From the NCBI RefSeq assembly GCF_014268785.2, contig NZ_JABWRD020000002.1:987587-1051586 (forward strand): a stretch of 64,000 bases of DNA, read 5' to 3'. Source of the DNA: Pseudomonas shirazensis (GTDB taxonomy: Bacteria; Pseudomonadota; Gammaproteobacteria; Pseudomonadales; Pseudomonadaceae). A model generated the notes under the pieces. The model was not told the origin of the DNA, did no database searches, and saw nothing but the letters and a program-made list of their open reading frames with translations. Shown one piece after another: positions 8,152 to 17,014 of the stretch. The position numbers were made by a program, and so were the translations under genes. The number at the start of each line of letters is the position of its first letter. Position 1 is the first letter of the stretch.

Positions 8152-10155
8152 CTAGCTGTACACGCGGCCCAGCACCTGGCGATGGCTCTCGAACTGATCA
8201 AGCACGTCGCGAACGATCTGCTCCGGCAAGAAGCCCATCAGGTCGTACTCCTGACTACCATCGTGCAGATAGACCTCGGCGCGATAATAGCGTTGGCGCA
8301 CATCGGCCTCGCCCTGCACCTGTGCCTCGTTGGGCGCCGCCAGGTAGCCGTCCAGGCTGACCTCGTAGACGAACGGGTTGCCCTCTTCCATCATCACCCG
8401 CAGGCCCATCATATTGCGCGACTGGCCTAAGCGGGTCTCGACCTCGAAACCCTGCGCCTGCAGCTGCGCTGCGGCGTCCTTGAGGGCCGGACTGACGTGT
8501 TTGTCCATGAAGCGCTGAACCACCGCCTGGGTCGGCTGCAACTCCATCGCACTGAGCCGCTCGCTGAAACCGCGACGGCCGCGCGCGGCCAGCTCGGCCC
8601 GCTCCTGCTCCAGTTGCGCGTCCTGCTTCATGGCCTTGTACAAGCCGAACATGAACAGCACCAGCACCACCGAGAACGGCAGCCCTGCGAGCACGACCAT
8701 GGTCTGCATGGCGGCGAAGTTGCCGGCCAGCAGCAGGCCAATGGTTACCAGGGTGATCACCACCGACCAGAACACCACCATCCAGTGCGGCGCGTCCTCG
8801 TCGACCTGGCCGCCCTTGCACGACAGGTTGGCCATCATCACCGCGCCGGAGTCGGCCGGGGTCAGGAACAGCACGAAGCCGACGAACACCGCCACCCCAA
8901 TGACGATCTTGGCTGCCGGGAAGTATTCCAGCAGTTGGTAGATCGACATCGATGGCTGCTCAAGCGCCGTCTTGCCCAGCTCCACCGCACCATGGTTAAT
9001 CACCAGGTCCAGTGCGGTGTTGCCGAAGATCGACAGCCAGGCCAGGGTAAAGCCCAGCGGGATCAGCAGCACGCCGGCAACCAGCTCGCGCACGGTGCGG
9101 CCCTTTGAGATACGGGCGATGAACATGCCCACGAACGGCCCCCAGGAAATCCACCAGGCCCAGTAGAACACGGTCCACAGTCCCAACCAGCGCTCGGACT
9201 TGCCCGCTTCGTTCTCGTATACATACAAGTCGAAGGTCTTCAGCACGATGCCGTTGAGGTAGTCGCCGGTGTTCTGCACAAAGCCGTTGAGCAGGTGCAG
9301 GGTATCGCCGGCCAGCAAAACGAAGATCAGCAGACCGCTGAACAGCACGATATTCAAGTTGGACAGGCGGCGGATGCCGTTTTCCACACCCGATACCGCA
9401 GCCACCGTCGCCACCGTCGCCATGACCAGAATGACGATCAGCAGGTTAGTGTTGCTGTGCGCCATGCCGAACAGGTACTCGAGCCCCGAGGCAACCTGCA
9501 TCGAGCCGATACCGAGGTTGGTCACCAGCCCCAGCAGGGTCACGAACATGCCGAAGATGTCCACCGCATGGCCGGCGCTGCCCTTGACCCAGCGCTCGCC
9601 CATCAACGGGTACAGCGCCGAACGCAAGGCCAGCGGCTGGTTGTGCCGATAGGCGAAGTAGCCGACCGCCAGGCCGACCAAGGCATAGATCGCCCAGCCA
9701 TGCAGGCCCCAGTGCAGGAAGGTCAGCTGCAGGCCCTGGCGCGCCGCTTCAGCGCTGGCCGCGGTGCCTTCGGGCGGGTTGAAGTAATGATCCAGCGGCT
9801 CGGACGCACCGAAGTACAGCAGCGAGATACCGATACCCGACGAGAACAGCATGCCGGCCCAGGCACCGTAACTGAAGTCCGGTTGGTCATCCTTGCCGCC
9901 CAGCTTGAGTTTGCCGAAGCTGGAGAAGGCCAGAACGATGACGAACACCAGGTAGCCGCCAATCACCAGCATGTAATACCAGCCGAAGCTGCGCGTCAGC
10001 CAGGTCTGGGCGACGTTGAGCACTTCACCGGCGGTGTCGGGTACAGCGATAAGCAAGGCAGTCAGAACAAGGATCAGCAGCGCAGAGGTGATGAACACCA
10101 CGTTGTTGACCCGGACCCTCTCGGCGGGGGGTTTGGTTAGGGAGGCAGAACTCAT
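8152..10155 (-). CDS. betT: BCCT-family choline transporter BetT
   Basis: 667 aa inner-membrane protein with twelve predicted helices. The N-terminal helix starts at NNVVFITSALL. The BCCT signature lies in the WTVFYWAWWISWGPFVG segment, with GMFIARISKGRTVRE just after. Compared with short BCCT carriers it has a cytoplasmic C-terminal tail of roughly 120-140 residues. Such tails make BetT-type carriers respond to osmotic stress. It imports choline with the proton or sodium gradient, supplying BetA and BetB encoded on the other side of the divergent promoter region. Expression is probably under BetI through the shared palindrome at 10489-10508. The 5' leader would then be about 310 nt, unusually long. 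Confidence 0.95.
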   Translation of the reverse strand: MSSASLTKPPAERVRVNNVVFITSALLILVLTALLIAVPDTAGEVLNVAQTWLTRSFGWYYMLVIGGYLVFVIVLAFSSFGKLKLGGKDDQPDFSYGAWAGMLFSSGIGISLLYFGASEPLDHYFNPPEGTAASAEAARQGLQLTFLHWGLHGWAIYALVGLAVGYFAYRHNQPLALRSALYPLMGERWVKGSAGHAVDIFGMFVTLLGLVTNLGIGSMQVASGLEYLFGMAHSNTNLLIVILVMATVATVAAVSGVENGIRRLSNLNIVLFSGLLIFVLLAGDTLHLLNGFVQNTGDYLNGIVLKTFDLYVYENEAGKSERWLGLWTVFYWAWWISWGPFVGMFIARISKGRTVRELVAGVLLIPLGFTLAWLSIFGNTALDLVINHGAVELGKTALEQPSMSIYQLLEYFPAAKIVIGVAVFVGFVLFLTPADSGAVMMANLSCKGGQVDEDAPHWMVVFWSVVITLVTIGLLLAGNFAAMQTMVVLAGLPFSVVLVLFMFGLYKAMKQDAQLEQERAELAARGRRGFSERLSAMELQPTQAVVQRFMDKHVSPALKDAAAQLQAQGFEVETRLGQSRNMMGLRVMMEEGNPFVYEVSLDGYLAAPNEAQVQGEADVRQRYYRAEVYLHDGSQEYDLMGFLPEQIVRDVLDQFESHRQVLGRVYS

Positions 10156-10475
10156 TGCACGAATGCTCCGGGCAGTGCTGGGGTGGAGGCTAATCAGTCA
10201 ATCCCGTGCAATTGGTCAATTAATGCCACTGCGACAGGTGTTATAAAAGCACTCAGGAAAACCGTGATCCCGTAGCGAAACGATGCACAACTACAGAGCC
10301 AAGCCCCGCTCCGAGGGCCCTGCGCGCAGTCTCGCGACCGCTCGGCAGATTCTGTATCGCGCAGCGCCCATGCCCGTCAACGCCTTGTATTCCGGGGGTT
10401 GCACGTTTTTTCTGGGTGCCAATCGATGCCTTCTCGACAGCCTTAAACAACTGTCAATGGCACAAATTGTCGCAG

Positions 10476-10504
10476 AGCTTATTCTTTATTGATTGAACGT
10501 TCAA
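10476..10504 (-). promoter_or_regulatory. Candidate betT promoter
   Basis: On the minus strand, TTGAAC (10504-10499), a 17-nt spacer and TAAGCT (10481-10476). The -35 lies inside the palindromic operator. The -10 match is weak (3 of 6). Confidence 0.35.
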
Positions 10505-10508
10505 TCAA
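10489..10508. promoter_or_regulatory. BetI operator (20-bp perfect palindrome)
   Basis: TTGATTGAACGTTCAATCAA is perfectly self-complementary over 20 bp and sits 70 nt upstream of betI. Its sequence closely resembles the operators bound by the TetR-family repressor BetI in enterobacteria. It contains TTGAAC on each strand, so the -35 boxes of both divergent promoters fall inside it. BetI binding would therefore block both; choline is the known inducer in E. coli. Confidence 0.8.
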
Positions 10509-10521
10509 AACAAAATAGACT
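10493..10521 (+). promoter_or_regulatory. Candidate betIBA promoter
   Basis: TTGAAC (10493-10498), a 17-nt spacer and TAGACT (10516-10521), each 4 of 6 to the sigma70 consensus. The -35 is inside the palindrome, consistent with repression by occlusion. Confidence 0.45.
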
Positions 10522-10578
10522 GGCCTTCGCCGAGGCAGCCGCTTGTCGTCTGCCCGCAGGCCTGAGGAGATTTGCCAG

Positions 10579-11244
10579 ATGCCCAAGGTCGGTATGCAAC
10601 CCATTCGCCGTCAGCAGTTGATCGAAGCCACCCTGCAGGCGGTCGATCAGGTCGGTCTGGGAGATGCCAGCATTGCGCTGATCGCCCGTTTGGCTGGAGT
10701 GTCGAACGGCATCATCAGTCACTACTTTCAGGACAAGAACGGCCTGATCGCAGCGACCATGCGCCACCTCATGAACGCGTTGAGCGAAGGCACCGTCGCA
10801 CGTCGACTAGCCCTCACCGACGACAGCCCGCGGGCGCACCTCAGAGTCATCGTCGAGGGCAACTTCGACGCCAGCCAGGTCAGCGGCCCGGCAATGAAAA
10901 CCTGGTTGGCCTTCTGGGCCGCCAGCATGCACCAGCCGTCCTTGCACAGGTTGCAGCGGATCAACGATCACCGCCTTTATTCCAACCTGTGCTGTCAGTT
11001 TCGCCGCGTCCTGCCGCTCTACCATGCGCGCAAGGCCGCCCGCGGCTTGGCAGCCTTGATCGACGGCCTGTGGTTGCGTGGCGCGCTCTCGGGCGACGCG
11101 TTCGATACCGAGCAGGCAATTCGGATTGCCTACGAATACATGGATTTACAACTGGCTAAGCAGCACGCCCTGGATACAACGCCCCAGGCTGCTGAACAAT
11201 CGCACGCAGCGACTGCCTCACTAGCAGGAGCGCAACGCGGCTAG
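10579..11244 (+). CDS. betI: TetR-family repressor BetI
   Basis: 221 aa from ATG 10579, with GAGGAG 9-14 nt upstream; the upstream in-frame start at 10543 has no support. The N-terminal TetR helix-turn-helix spans about residues 10-60 ([19 protein letters not shown]), followed by the BetI ligand-binding domain with MKTWLAFWA and [14 protein letters not shown]. It represses choline uptake and oxidation genes and is relieved by choline. It is about 25 residues longer than the usual 195-200 aa BetI. The extra C-terminal tail after LAKQHALD is Ala/Gln-rich and looks unstructured. First gene of betI-betB-betA; betB follows after 30 nt. Confidence 0.95.
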   Translation: MPKVGMQPIRRQQLIEATLQAVDQVGLGDASIALIARLAGVSNGIISHYFQDKNGLIAATMRHLMNALSEGTVARRLALTDDSPRAHLRVIVEGNFDASQVSGPAMKTWLAFWAASMHQPSLHRLQRINDHRLYSNLCCQFRRVLPLYHARKAARGLAALIDGLWLRGALSGDAFDTEQAIRIAYEYMDLQLAKQHALDTTPQAAEQSHAATASLAGAQRG

Positions 11245-11274
11245 CCAATCACACACTGCACTTGCGAGGATTCT

Positions 11275-12747
11275 ATGGCCCGTTTCGGAACGCAAAAACT
11301 CTACATCGATGGTGGTTATGTCGACGCTGGCAGCAATGCCACCTTCGAAGCCATCAACCCGGCGACCGGCGAAGTCCTCGCCCACGTCCAGCGCGCCACT
11401 GCCGCTGACGTCGAACGTGCCGTCGAGAGCGCCGAACGTGGCCAAAAGGTCTGGGCCGCGATGACTGCCATGCAGCGTTCGCGCATCCTGCGTCGTGCCG
11501 TTGACATCCTGCGCGAGCGCAACGATGAACTGGCCATGCTGGAAACCCTCGACACCGGCAAGTCGTACTCGGAAACCCGTTACGTCGACATCGTCACCGG
11601 CGCCGACGTGCTCGAGTACTACGCAGGCCTGGTCCCGGCTATCGAAGGCGAGCAGATCCCCCTGCGCGAAAGCTCGTTCGTCTACACCCGTCGCGAGCCG
11701 CTGGGCGTGACCGCCGGTATCGGTGCGTGGAACTACCCGATCCAGATCGCCCTGTGGAAATCGGCGCCAGCCCTGGCGGCCGGCAACGCGATGATCTTCA
11801 AGCCGTCGGAAGTCACCTCGCTGACCACCCTGAAACTGGCCGAGATCTACACCGAAGCCGGCCTGCCGAATGGCGTGTTCAACGTCCTCACCGGCAGCGG
11901 CCGTGAAGTCGGCACCTTGCTGACCGAGCACCCGCGCATCGAAAAAGTATCGTTCACCGGCGGCACCACTACCGGCAAGAAAGTCATGGCCAGCGCCTCG
12001 AGCTCGTCGCTCAAGGAAGTCACCATGGAACTGGGCGGCAAGTCGCCGCTGATCATCTGCGCCGATGCCGACCTCGACAAGGCCGCCGACATCGCGATGA
12101 TGGCCAACTTCTACAGCTCCGGTCAGGTCTGCACCAACGGCACCCGGGTATTCATCCCGGCGTCGATGAAAGCCGCCTTTGAAGCCAAGATCGCCGAGCG
12201 CGTTGCGCGCATCCGCGTTGGCAACCCGGAAGACGAGAACACCAACTTCGGCCCGCTGGTCAGCTTCCAGCACATGGAAAGCGTGCTCGGCTACATCGCC
12301 AAAGGGAAGGAAGAAGGCGCCCGCGTCCTCTGCGGCGGCGAGCGTCTGAGCGAAGGCGACCTGGCCAAGGGTGCCTTCGTTGCGCCGACCGTGTTCACCG
12401 ACTGCAGCGACGACATGACCATCGTCAAGGAAGAGATCTTCGGCCCGGTCATGAGCATCCTCAGCTACGAGACCGAAGAAGAAGTCATCCGCCGCGCCAA
12501 CGATACCGAATACGGTCTGGCTGCCGGCGTCTGCACCAACGACATCAGCCGCGCCCACCGCATCATTCACCAGCTTGAAGCCGGCATCTGCTGGATCAAC
12601 GCCTGGGGCGAGTCGCCGGCAGAAATGCCGGTCGGTGGTTACAAGCAATCCGGTGTCGGCCGCGAAAACGGCGTCAGCTCGCTGGCCCAGTACACCCGCA
12701 TCAAGTCGGTTCAGGTCGAGCTCGGCGGCTACACCTCGGTGTTCTAA
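11275..12747 (+). CDS. betB: Betaine aldehyde dehydrogenase BetB
   Basis: 490 aa, full family length. NAD(P)-dependent aldehyde dehydrogenase that oxidises betaine aldehyde to glycine betaine in the cytoplasm. Visible hallmarks are the Rossmann-fold GAWNYP segment, the cofactor loop [10 protein letters not shown], the general-base Glu in MELGGKSP and the nucleophilic Cys in [11 protein letters not shown]. An AGGA ribosome-binding site precedes ATG 11275. It lies between betI and betA in the usual Pseudomonas order betI-betB-betA. The product serves as osmoprotectant and, in pseudomonads, as carbon and nitrogen source. Confidence 0.97.
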   Translation: MARFGTQKLYIDGGYVDAGSNATFEAINPATGEVLAHVQRATAADVERAVESAERGQKVWAAMTAMQRSRILRRAVDILRERNDELAMLETLDTGKSYSETRYVDIVTGADVLEYYAGLVPAIEGEQIPLRESSFVYTRREPLGVTAGIGAWNYPIQIALWKSAPALAAGNAMIFKPSEVTSLTTLKLAEIYTEAGLPNGVFNVLTGSGREVGTLLTEHPRIEKVSFTGGTTTGKKVMASASSSSLKEVTMELGGKSPLIICADADLDKAADIAMMANFYSSGQVCTNGTRVFIPASMKAAFEAKIAERVARIRVGNPEDENTNFGPLVSFQHMESVLGYIAKGKEEGARVLCGGERLSEGDLAKGAFVAPTVFTDCSDDMTIVKEEIFGPVMSILSYETEEEVIRRANDTEYGLAAGVCTNDISRAHRIIHQLEAGICWINAWGESPAEMPVGGYKQSGVGRENGVSSLAQYTRIKSVQVELGGYTSVF

Positions 12748-12834
12748 GCACCTCGTGTGCACCTGTGTAGTCAAGTCCGCGCCTTGCGGCGCGGGCGTCT
12801 TGCTCCCTGACACCGCCACAACGAGGGTACTTGC

Positions 12835-14532
12835 ATGTCCCAACAATTCGATTACATCATCGTCGGTGCCGGCTCGGCCGGTAACACCATCGCCACCCGC
12901 CTGACCGAAGACGCCAACGTCAGCGTGCTGCTGCTCGAAGCTGGTGGCCCAGACTACCGCTTCGACTTCCGCACCCAGATGCCGGCCGCGCTGGCCTTCC
13001 CGCTGCAGGGCCGTCGCTACAACTGGGCCTACGAAACCGATCCAGAGCCGCACATGGACGGCCGTCGCATGGAATGTGGCCGTGGCAAGGGGCTGGGTGG
13101 CTCGTCGCTGATCAACGGCATGTGCTATATCCGCGGCAACGCCATGGACTTCGATGGCTGGGCCAAGCTGCCAGGCCTGGAAGACTGGACCTACCTCGAC
13201 TGCCTGCCGTACTTCAAAAAGGCCGAAACCCGCGATATCGGCCCCAACGATTATCACGGCGGTGACGGCCCGGTCAGCGTTGCCACGCCCAAAGCCGGCA
13301 ACAACCCGCTGTTCCACGCCATGGTCGAAGCCGGCGTGCAGGCCGGTTACCCGCGCACCGAAGACCTCAACGGCTACCAGCAGGAAGGCTTCGGCCCGAT
13401 GGACCGTTCGGTGACCAAGAACGGCCGTCGCTCGAGCACCGCCCGCGGCTATCTGGATCAGGCCAAGAAGCGCCCGAACCTGACCATCGTCACCCACGCG
13501 TTGAGCGACCGTATCCTGTTCGAAGGCAAGCGTGCCGTCGGCGTGACCTACCTGGTCGGCGACAGCGAAGAGCGCGTGGAAGCCCGCGCCCGCAAGGAAG
13601 TCATCGTCAGCTCCGGCGCGATTGCTTCGCCGCAACTGCTGCAACGCTCCGGCGTCGGCCCGCGTGCACTGCTCGAAAGCCTCGACGTGCCCGTGGTACA
13701 CGACCTGCCAGGCGTGGGTGAAAACCTGCAGGATCACCTTGAACTGTACCTGCAGTACGCCTGCACCCAGCCAGTCTCGCTGTACCCATCGCTGCTGTGG
13801 TGGAATCAGCCGGCCATCGGTGCCGAATGGCTGTTCAACGGGACTGGTATCGGCGCCAGCAACCAGTTCGAGGCGGGCGGTTTCATCCGCTCGCGGCCTG
13901 AGTTCGAGTGGCCGAACATCCAGTACCACTTCCTGCCGGTAGCGATCAATTACAACGGTTCGAATGGCGTCAAGGAACACGGTTTCCAGGCGCACATGGG
14001 CTCGATGCGCTCGCCTAGCCGCGGCCGTATTCAGCTCAAGTCCAAGGACCCGCGCCAGCATCCGAGCATTCTCTTCAACTACATGGCGACTGAACAGGAC
14101 TGGCAGGAATTCCGCGATGGCATCCGTCTGACCCGCGAGATCATGGCCCAGCCTGCGCTGGACCAGTACCGCGGCCGCGAAATCAGCCCGGGCGCCCACG
14201 TGCAAACCGATGAAGAGCTCGACAAGTTCATCCGCGAGCATGCCGAAACCGCATTCCACCCGTCGTGCTCGTGCAAGATGGGCACCGACGAGATGGCCGT
14301 GGTCGACGATCAGGGCCGTGTGCATGGCATGCAAGGCCTGCGGGTGGTCGATGCGTCGATCATGCCGATCATCATCACTGGCAACCTCAACGCCACCACG
14401 ATCATGATTGCCGAGAAAATCTCCGACAAGATCCGTGGCCGCCAGGCGCTGCCACGCAGCACCGCCAAGTACTACGTGGCTAACGGCGCGCCAGTCAAAG
14501 GCAAGCCGATGCGTGAAGTGAAGCAGCCGTAA
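12835..14532 (+). CDS. betA: Choline dehydrogenase BetA
   Basis: 565 aa GMC-family FAD oxidoreductase that oxidises choline to betaine aldehyde at the membrane. The N-terminal dinucleotide fold is [17 protein letters not shown] second GMC signature includes [15 protein letters not shown], and the catalytic His region is [10 protein letters not shown] near residues 475-485. The 87-nt gap from betB contains a small GC-rich hairpin (around 12779-12797) but no obvious promoter, so the gene is probably cotranscribed. An 8-bp inverted repeat with a one-base centre overlaps the stop codon. Confidence 0.97.
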   Translation: MSQQFDYIIVGAGSAGNTIATRLTEDANVSVLLLEAGGPDYRFDFRTQMPAALAFPLQGRRYNWAYETDPEPHMDGRRMECGRGKGLGGSSLINGMCYIRGNAMDFDGWAKLPGLEDWTYLDCLPYFKKAETRDIGPNDYHGGDGPVSVATPKAGNNPLFHAMVEAGVQAGYPRTEDLNGYQQEGFGPMDRSVTKNGRRSSTARGYLDQAKKRPNLTIVTHALSDRILFEGKRAVGVTYLVGDSEERVEARARKEVIVSSGAIASPQLLQRSGVGPRALLESLDVPVVHDLPGVGENLQDHLELYLQYACTQPVSLYPSLLWWNQPAIGAEWLFNGTGIGASNQFEAGGFIRSRPEFEWPNIQYHFLPVAINYNGSNGVKEHGFQAHMGSMRSPSRGRIQLKSKDPRQHPSILFNYMATEQDWQEFRDGIRLTREIMAQPALDQYRGREISPGAHVQTDEELDKFIREHAETAFHPSCSCKMGTDEMAVVDDQGRVHGMQGLRVVDASIMPIIITGNLNATTIMIAEKISDKIRGRQALPRSTAKYYVANGAPVKGKPMREVKQP

Positions 14533-14562
14533 CGGCTGCCTGATCGCGCCTGGTTCAAGATT

Positions 14563-14687
14563 GCTGGGGCTGCTTTGCAGCCCTATCGCGACACAAGGCC
14601 GCTCCACAGGAACCGCTCATAACCGACATGCGCGGTCCCCTGTAGCAGCGGCCTTGTGTCGCGAAAGGGGTGCGTAGCGCCCCCAGC
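14563..14687. repeat. Large imperfect inverted repeat of REP type
   Basis: The arms are 14563-14603 and 14647-14687. Each arm contains a short GC palindrome (GGGCTGCTTTGCAGCCC on the left, GGGGTGCGTAGCGCCCC on the right) joined to TCGCGACACAAGGCCGCT or its complement. The CGCGACACAAGGCCGCTCC core is a familiar interspersed repeat in P. putida-type genomes, usually found after genes. Here it separates the convergent betA and ADP-ribosyltransferase genes and could stop transcription from both sides. Confidence 0.75.
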
Positions 14688-14703
14688 ATTCTCAACCGCC
14701 AAG

Positions 14704-16854
14704 CTACGTAGGAATTGGAAAGAACCGCCGCATCAGCGAGTCATCCGCTGCCCCCAGGCGCTGCGCCAGCACCTCCCGATCAAACACCTCGCCACTGCGC
14801 AGATCGTACACCTGCCCCCCTGCCGGCACCTGCGCCACCGCCTTCAAACGCACCTCGACAAAGCGATACCGCGCATTGCGCACAGGCGTGATCTGCGCGA
14901 CTTGCAGATAGCGCCCCGGCATCATCAATGACTCGGCTTCATCCGGCCTGCTGGAAAACGCCGCGACCGGCGTCGCCCGCACATGTTCGCCCGGTTCCAG
15001 CACATACACCACAGCCTCGTCATCGAATGCCGGCCTGCCACTGCCCTCTACCTGCGGGCTGTTGAACGTCTCCCAGAGCACGTAAGGATTCTCGGTGAAC
15101 GAGGTGAAGTCGGTACTGACCAGCGCATCGCCAACCTTGACCCTGCCCGCAGCAAAAGCAGCATTGCCGGTGCTGCGAATGCCCGAAGCGGCGCGATACA
15201 AGGTTACCGGGCTGTGCACCCCGATCTGCTCCAATGCCTCAGCCAGCGTATGGCTACGGGCAACGCAGACCGCGAGCTGATCGCCCAGCGGCAGACCGCG
15301 CCAAAGGTTGTTGTAGCGCTCAGGCGAGTGGCTGTACTCGGCAATGGCGGGCGCGCCATAACCAAGCTCATCGCGATAGACCGCATACGGTTCGCTGAAC
15401 GCATCCAGATAGCGACCCGCCTCATCGAGCTGGCTGGCATCGGCCCATGGCAGCGCACCCAGCGCCGCCTCCTGGCGCGCCAAGGCCTGGTCGGAACGCG
15501 CCAGCAAGGTATCCACAGCAGGTCGCATGAAGTCCTCCCAGCCGTCTTCAGCAACCGCCAGCGGCGCTTCGACAGTCCTCGGCGGTGGCAATCGCGTCGG
15601 GGCGAACAGCTCGGCCGAGCGCATCAAGGCGGCGTCCAGCAGAATAAACAGGACGTCCAGCAATACAGCCCACCAGGCTGCCGAGCGCCACCCGGCCTTG
15701 CCATTGATGGCCCGGTCGACGTGCAATGCCAGGCAACCGACGCCGACCCCGAGCGACGTCAACGCCACGGGCCAGCCGCCTATGCTCATGGGTGCGAGCA
15801 CCAGCGAGGCGGTCTGCAACCCTGACAACCAGGCCGCCTTGCGCAACTGGGCATTGCTGGTGAGGCGCTCATGCGCATCAGCGGCCAGCGCATCCAGCGC
15901 TTGTTCGCGCAGCTGCACGAACAGATCACCGTGCAGTGCCTGGCTGCTGATCGTCGGCGAATACGTCTGCTGTGCCAGCAGGCGCAGGTATTTTTCCACA
16001 CGCGGGCGCAGCGGCTGACCTAGCAGGTCGTTACCGACGAAATTGCTCACAAGTCGCTCCCGGCCCGGTACGGTTGCCGCCAGGTCAGCCAGCCACGCCT
16101 TGAGCGCCACGGCATCCTTCAGCAGGACCAGGCTGGCGTGTTCATCCGCCAGATACAGGCAGCACCTGCCGCTTTTCAGGGTCCGCAGCAACAGCGTCCG
16201 AGCGGCGGCCCCGCCCAGGCTCAGGCGGCCCCAGCCGCTCTGACTGTGGTCAGCCTGAGACAGGCGCAGGGCCTTGGTGCTGAGCGGCAACTGCGGGTTG
16301 GCCAGTGAAGCGCTGAGCAGTTCGCGCTGCTCGTCCTTGGTCAGTGGCGCCTGGGCGACAGCCGCAAGAAAACGCGAACGCGCCAACACGCAGAAGTCCT
16401 CGCCGCGTTCGGCGCGAAACCCCGCAAGCCGGTGGCCGTAGGTCGCAGCGAAGTCCATCGACCAGAACTGCTCAAGCACAGTCCGGGCGTCCAGGCGCAG
16501 CTCGTTGCGCTCATCGAACAGGGCATGGCTGGCGTCAACCCGATAGAAGCCGCCGTACACCGACAGTTCGTCTACATTGGCCTGCTGCGCCGGGCTGAAG
16601 CGCTGGGTCATCAGTTCGGTCAGACTCATCGAGCGCCGCGGTGGGCCGGAATGACGCCAGCCGGTGTAGGTTCGCGAGCTGCTGCTGGCACTGGCGAATT
16701 CATGCCAGAACACCTGGTCTGGATCGAGCCAATACCCCAGCTGGCGCCGCAGCACATGGCCGGCGGCTTGACGGGCCAGCCCATGCAGGTCAGGGAACTG
16801 GCCCAGATAACGGCGGGCAATGTCCGCCAGAGGCATATCGTCGGGGTGGGTCAT
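14704..16854 (-). CDS. DUF6543-type protein with C-terminal ADP-ribosyltransferase domain
   Basis: 716 aa from ATG 16854; a TTG six codons upstream is possible but less likely. Residues 1 to about 330 resemble the dermonecrotic-toxin/DUF6543 trafficking module (FYRVDASHALFDERNELRLD, FWSMDFAATYGHRLAGF). Two or three hydrophobic segments follow around residues 345-420. The C-terminal 169 residues read as a mono-ADP-ribosyltransferase of the R-S-E class: Arg in LYRAASG (R554), the Ser-Thr core in VSTDFTSF (S580-S585) and an ExE pair in DEAESLMMPGRYLQV (E639, E641), the motif order of C3-like/VIP2-like toxins. This suggests an NAD-dependent toxin or effector. Target, delivery route and immunity gene are not visible. 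It stands alone, divergent from nhaP2. Shares its N-terminal type with the 1554-aa gene on the other side of the bet locus. Confidence 0.8.
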   Translation of the reverse strand: MTHPDDMPLADIARRYLGQFPDLHGLARQAAGHVLRRQLGYWLDPDQVFWHEFASASSSSRTYTGWRHSGPPRRSMSLTELMTQRFSPAQQANVDELSVYGGFYRVDASHALFDERNELRLDARTVLEQFWSMDFAATYGHRLAGFRAERGEDFCVLARSRFLAAVAQAPLTKDEQRELLSASLANPQLPLSTKALRLSQADHSQSGWGRLSLGGAAARTLLLRTLKSGRCCLYLADEHASLVLLKDAVALKAWLADLAATVPGRERLVSNFVGNDLLGQPLRPRVEKYLRLLAQQTYSPTISSQALHGDLFVQLREQALDALAADAHERLTSNAQLRKAAWLSGLQTASLVLAPMSIGGWPVALTSLGVGVGCLALHVDRAINGKAGWRSAAWWAVLLDVLFILLDAALMRSAELFAPTRLPPPRTVEAPLAVAEDGWEDFMRPAVDTLLARSDQALARQEAALGALPWADASQLDEAGRYLDAFSEPYAVYRDELGYGAPAIAEYSHSPERYNNLWRGLPLGDQLAVCVARSHTLAEALEQIGVHSPVTLYRAASGIRSTGNAAFAAGRVKVGDALVSTDFTSFTENPYVLWETFNSPQVEGSGRPAFDDEAVVYVLEPGEHVRATPVAAFSSRPDEAESLMMPGRYLQVAQITPVRNARYRFVEVRLKAVAQVPAGGQVYDLRSGEVFDREVLAQRLGAADDSLMRRFFPIPT

Positions 16855-16921
16855 GCGCGGTGGCCTGTGCAAATGGGAGCCCGCACTTCAACCTGGATGC
16901 CGCATCAATATGCGGTAACGC

Positions 16922-16952
16922 TTTACAGCCCGCGCAGACCTCGGGTTAGAAT
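16922..16952 (+). promoter_or_regulatory. Candidate nhaP2 promoter
   Basis: TTTACA (16922-16927) and TAGAAT (16947-16952) with a 19-nt spacer, slightly long. It lies 62 nt upstream of the nhaP2 start in the 160-nt divergent gap. Confidence 0.35.
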
Positions 16953-17014
16953 CAGTTGGCACGCAACCTGCGTAACAGCGCCGCCTGTCCCCCCGTTTCT
17001 CCGGAGTACCGCCC

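Larger units (their letters stand above)
10156..10578. other. Divergent betT/betI control region
   Basis: 423 nt without a credible gene; a 69-codon frame at 10283-10492 has no ribosome-binding site and is rejected. It contains the BetI-type palindrome and two outward promoters near its right end. The stretch from 10156 to about 10470 would be the betT leader. Confidence 0.7.

Noticed and set aside
10283..10492. Small frame in the betT/betI gap
   Set aside because: No ribosome-binding site, and it ends at the BetI operator; more likely leader DNA.
11221..14607. 1128-codon open frame antisense to betB and betA
   Set aside because: Both sense genes are complete and recognised. The antisense frame is low-complexity His/Val/Gly/Asp-rich, as expected from third-position G/C bias.
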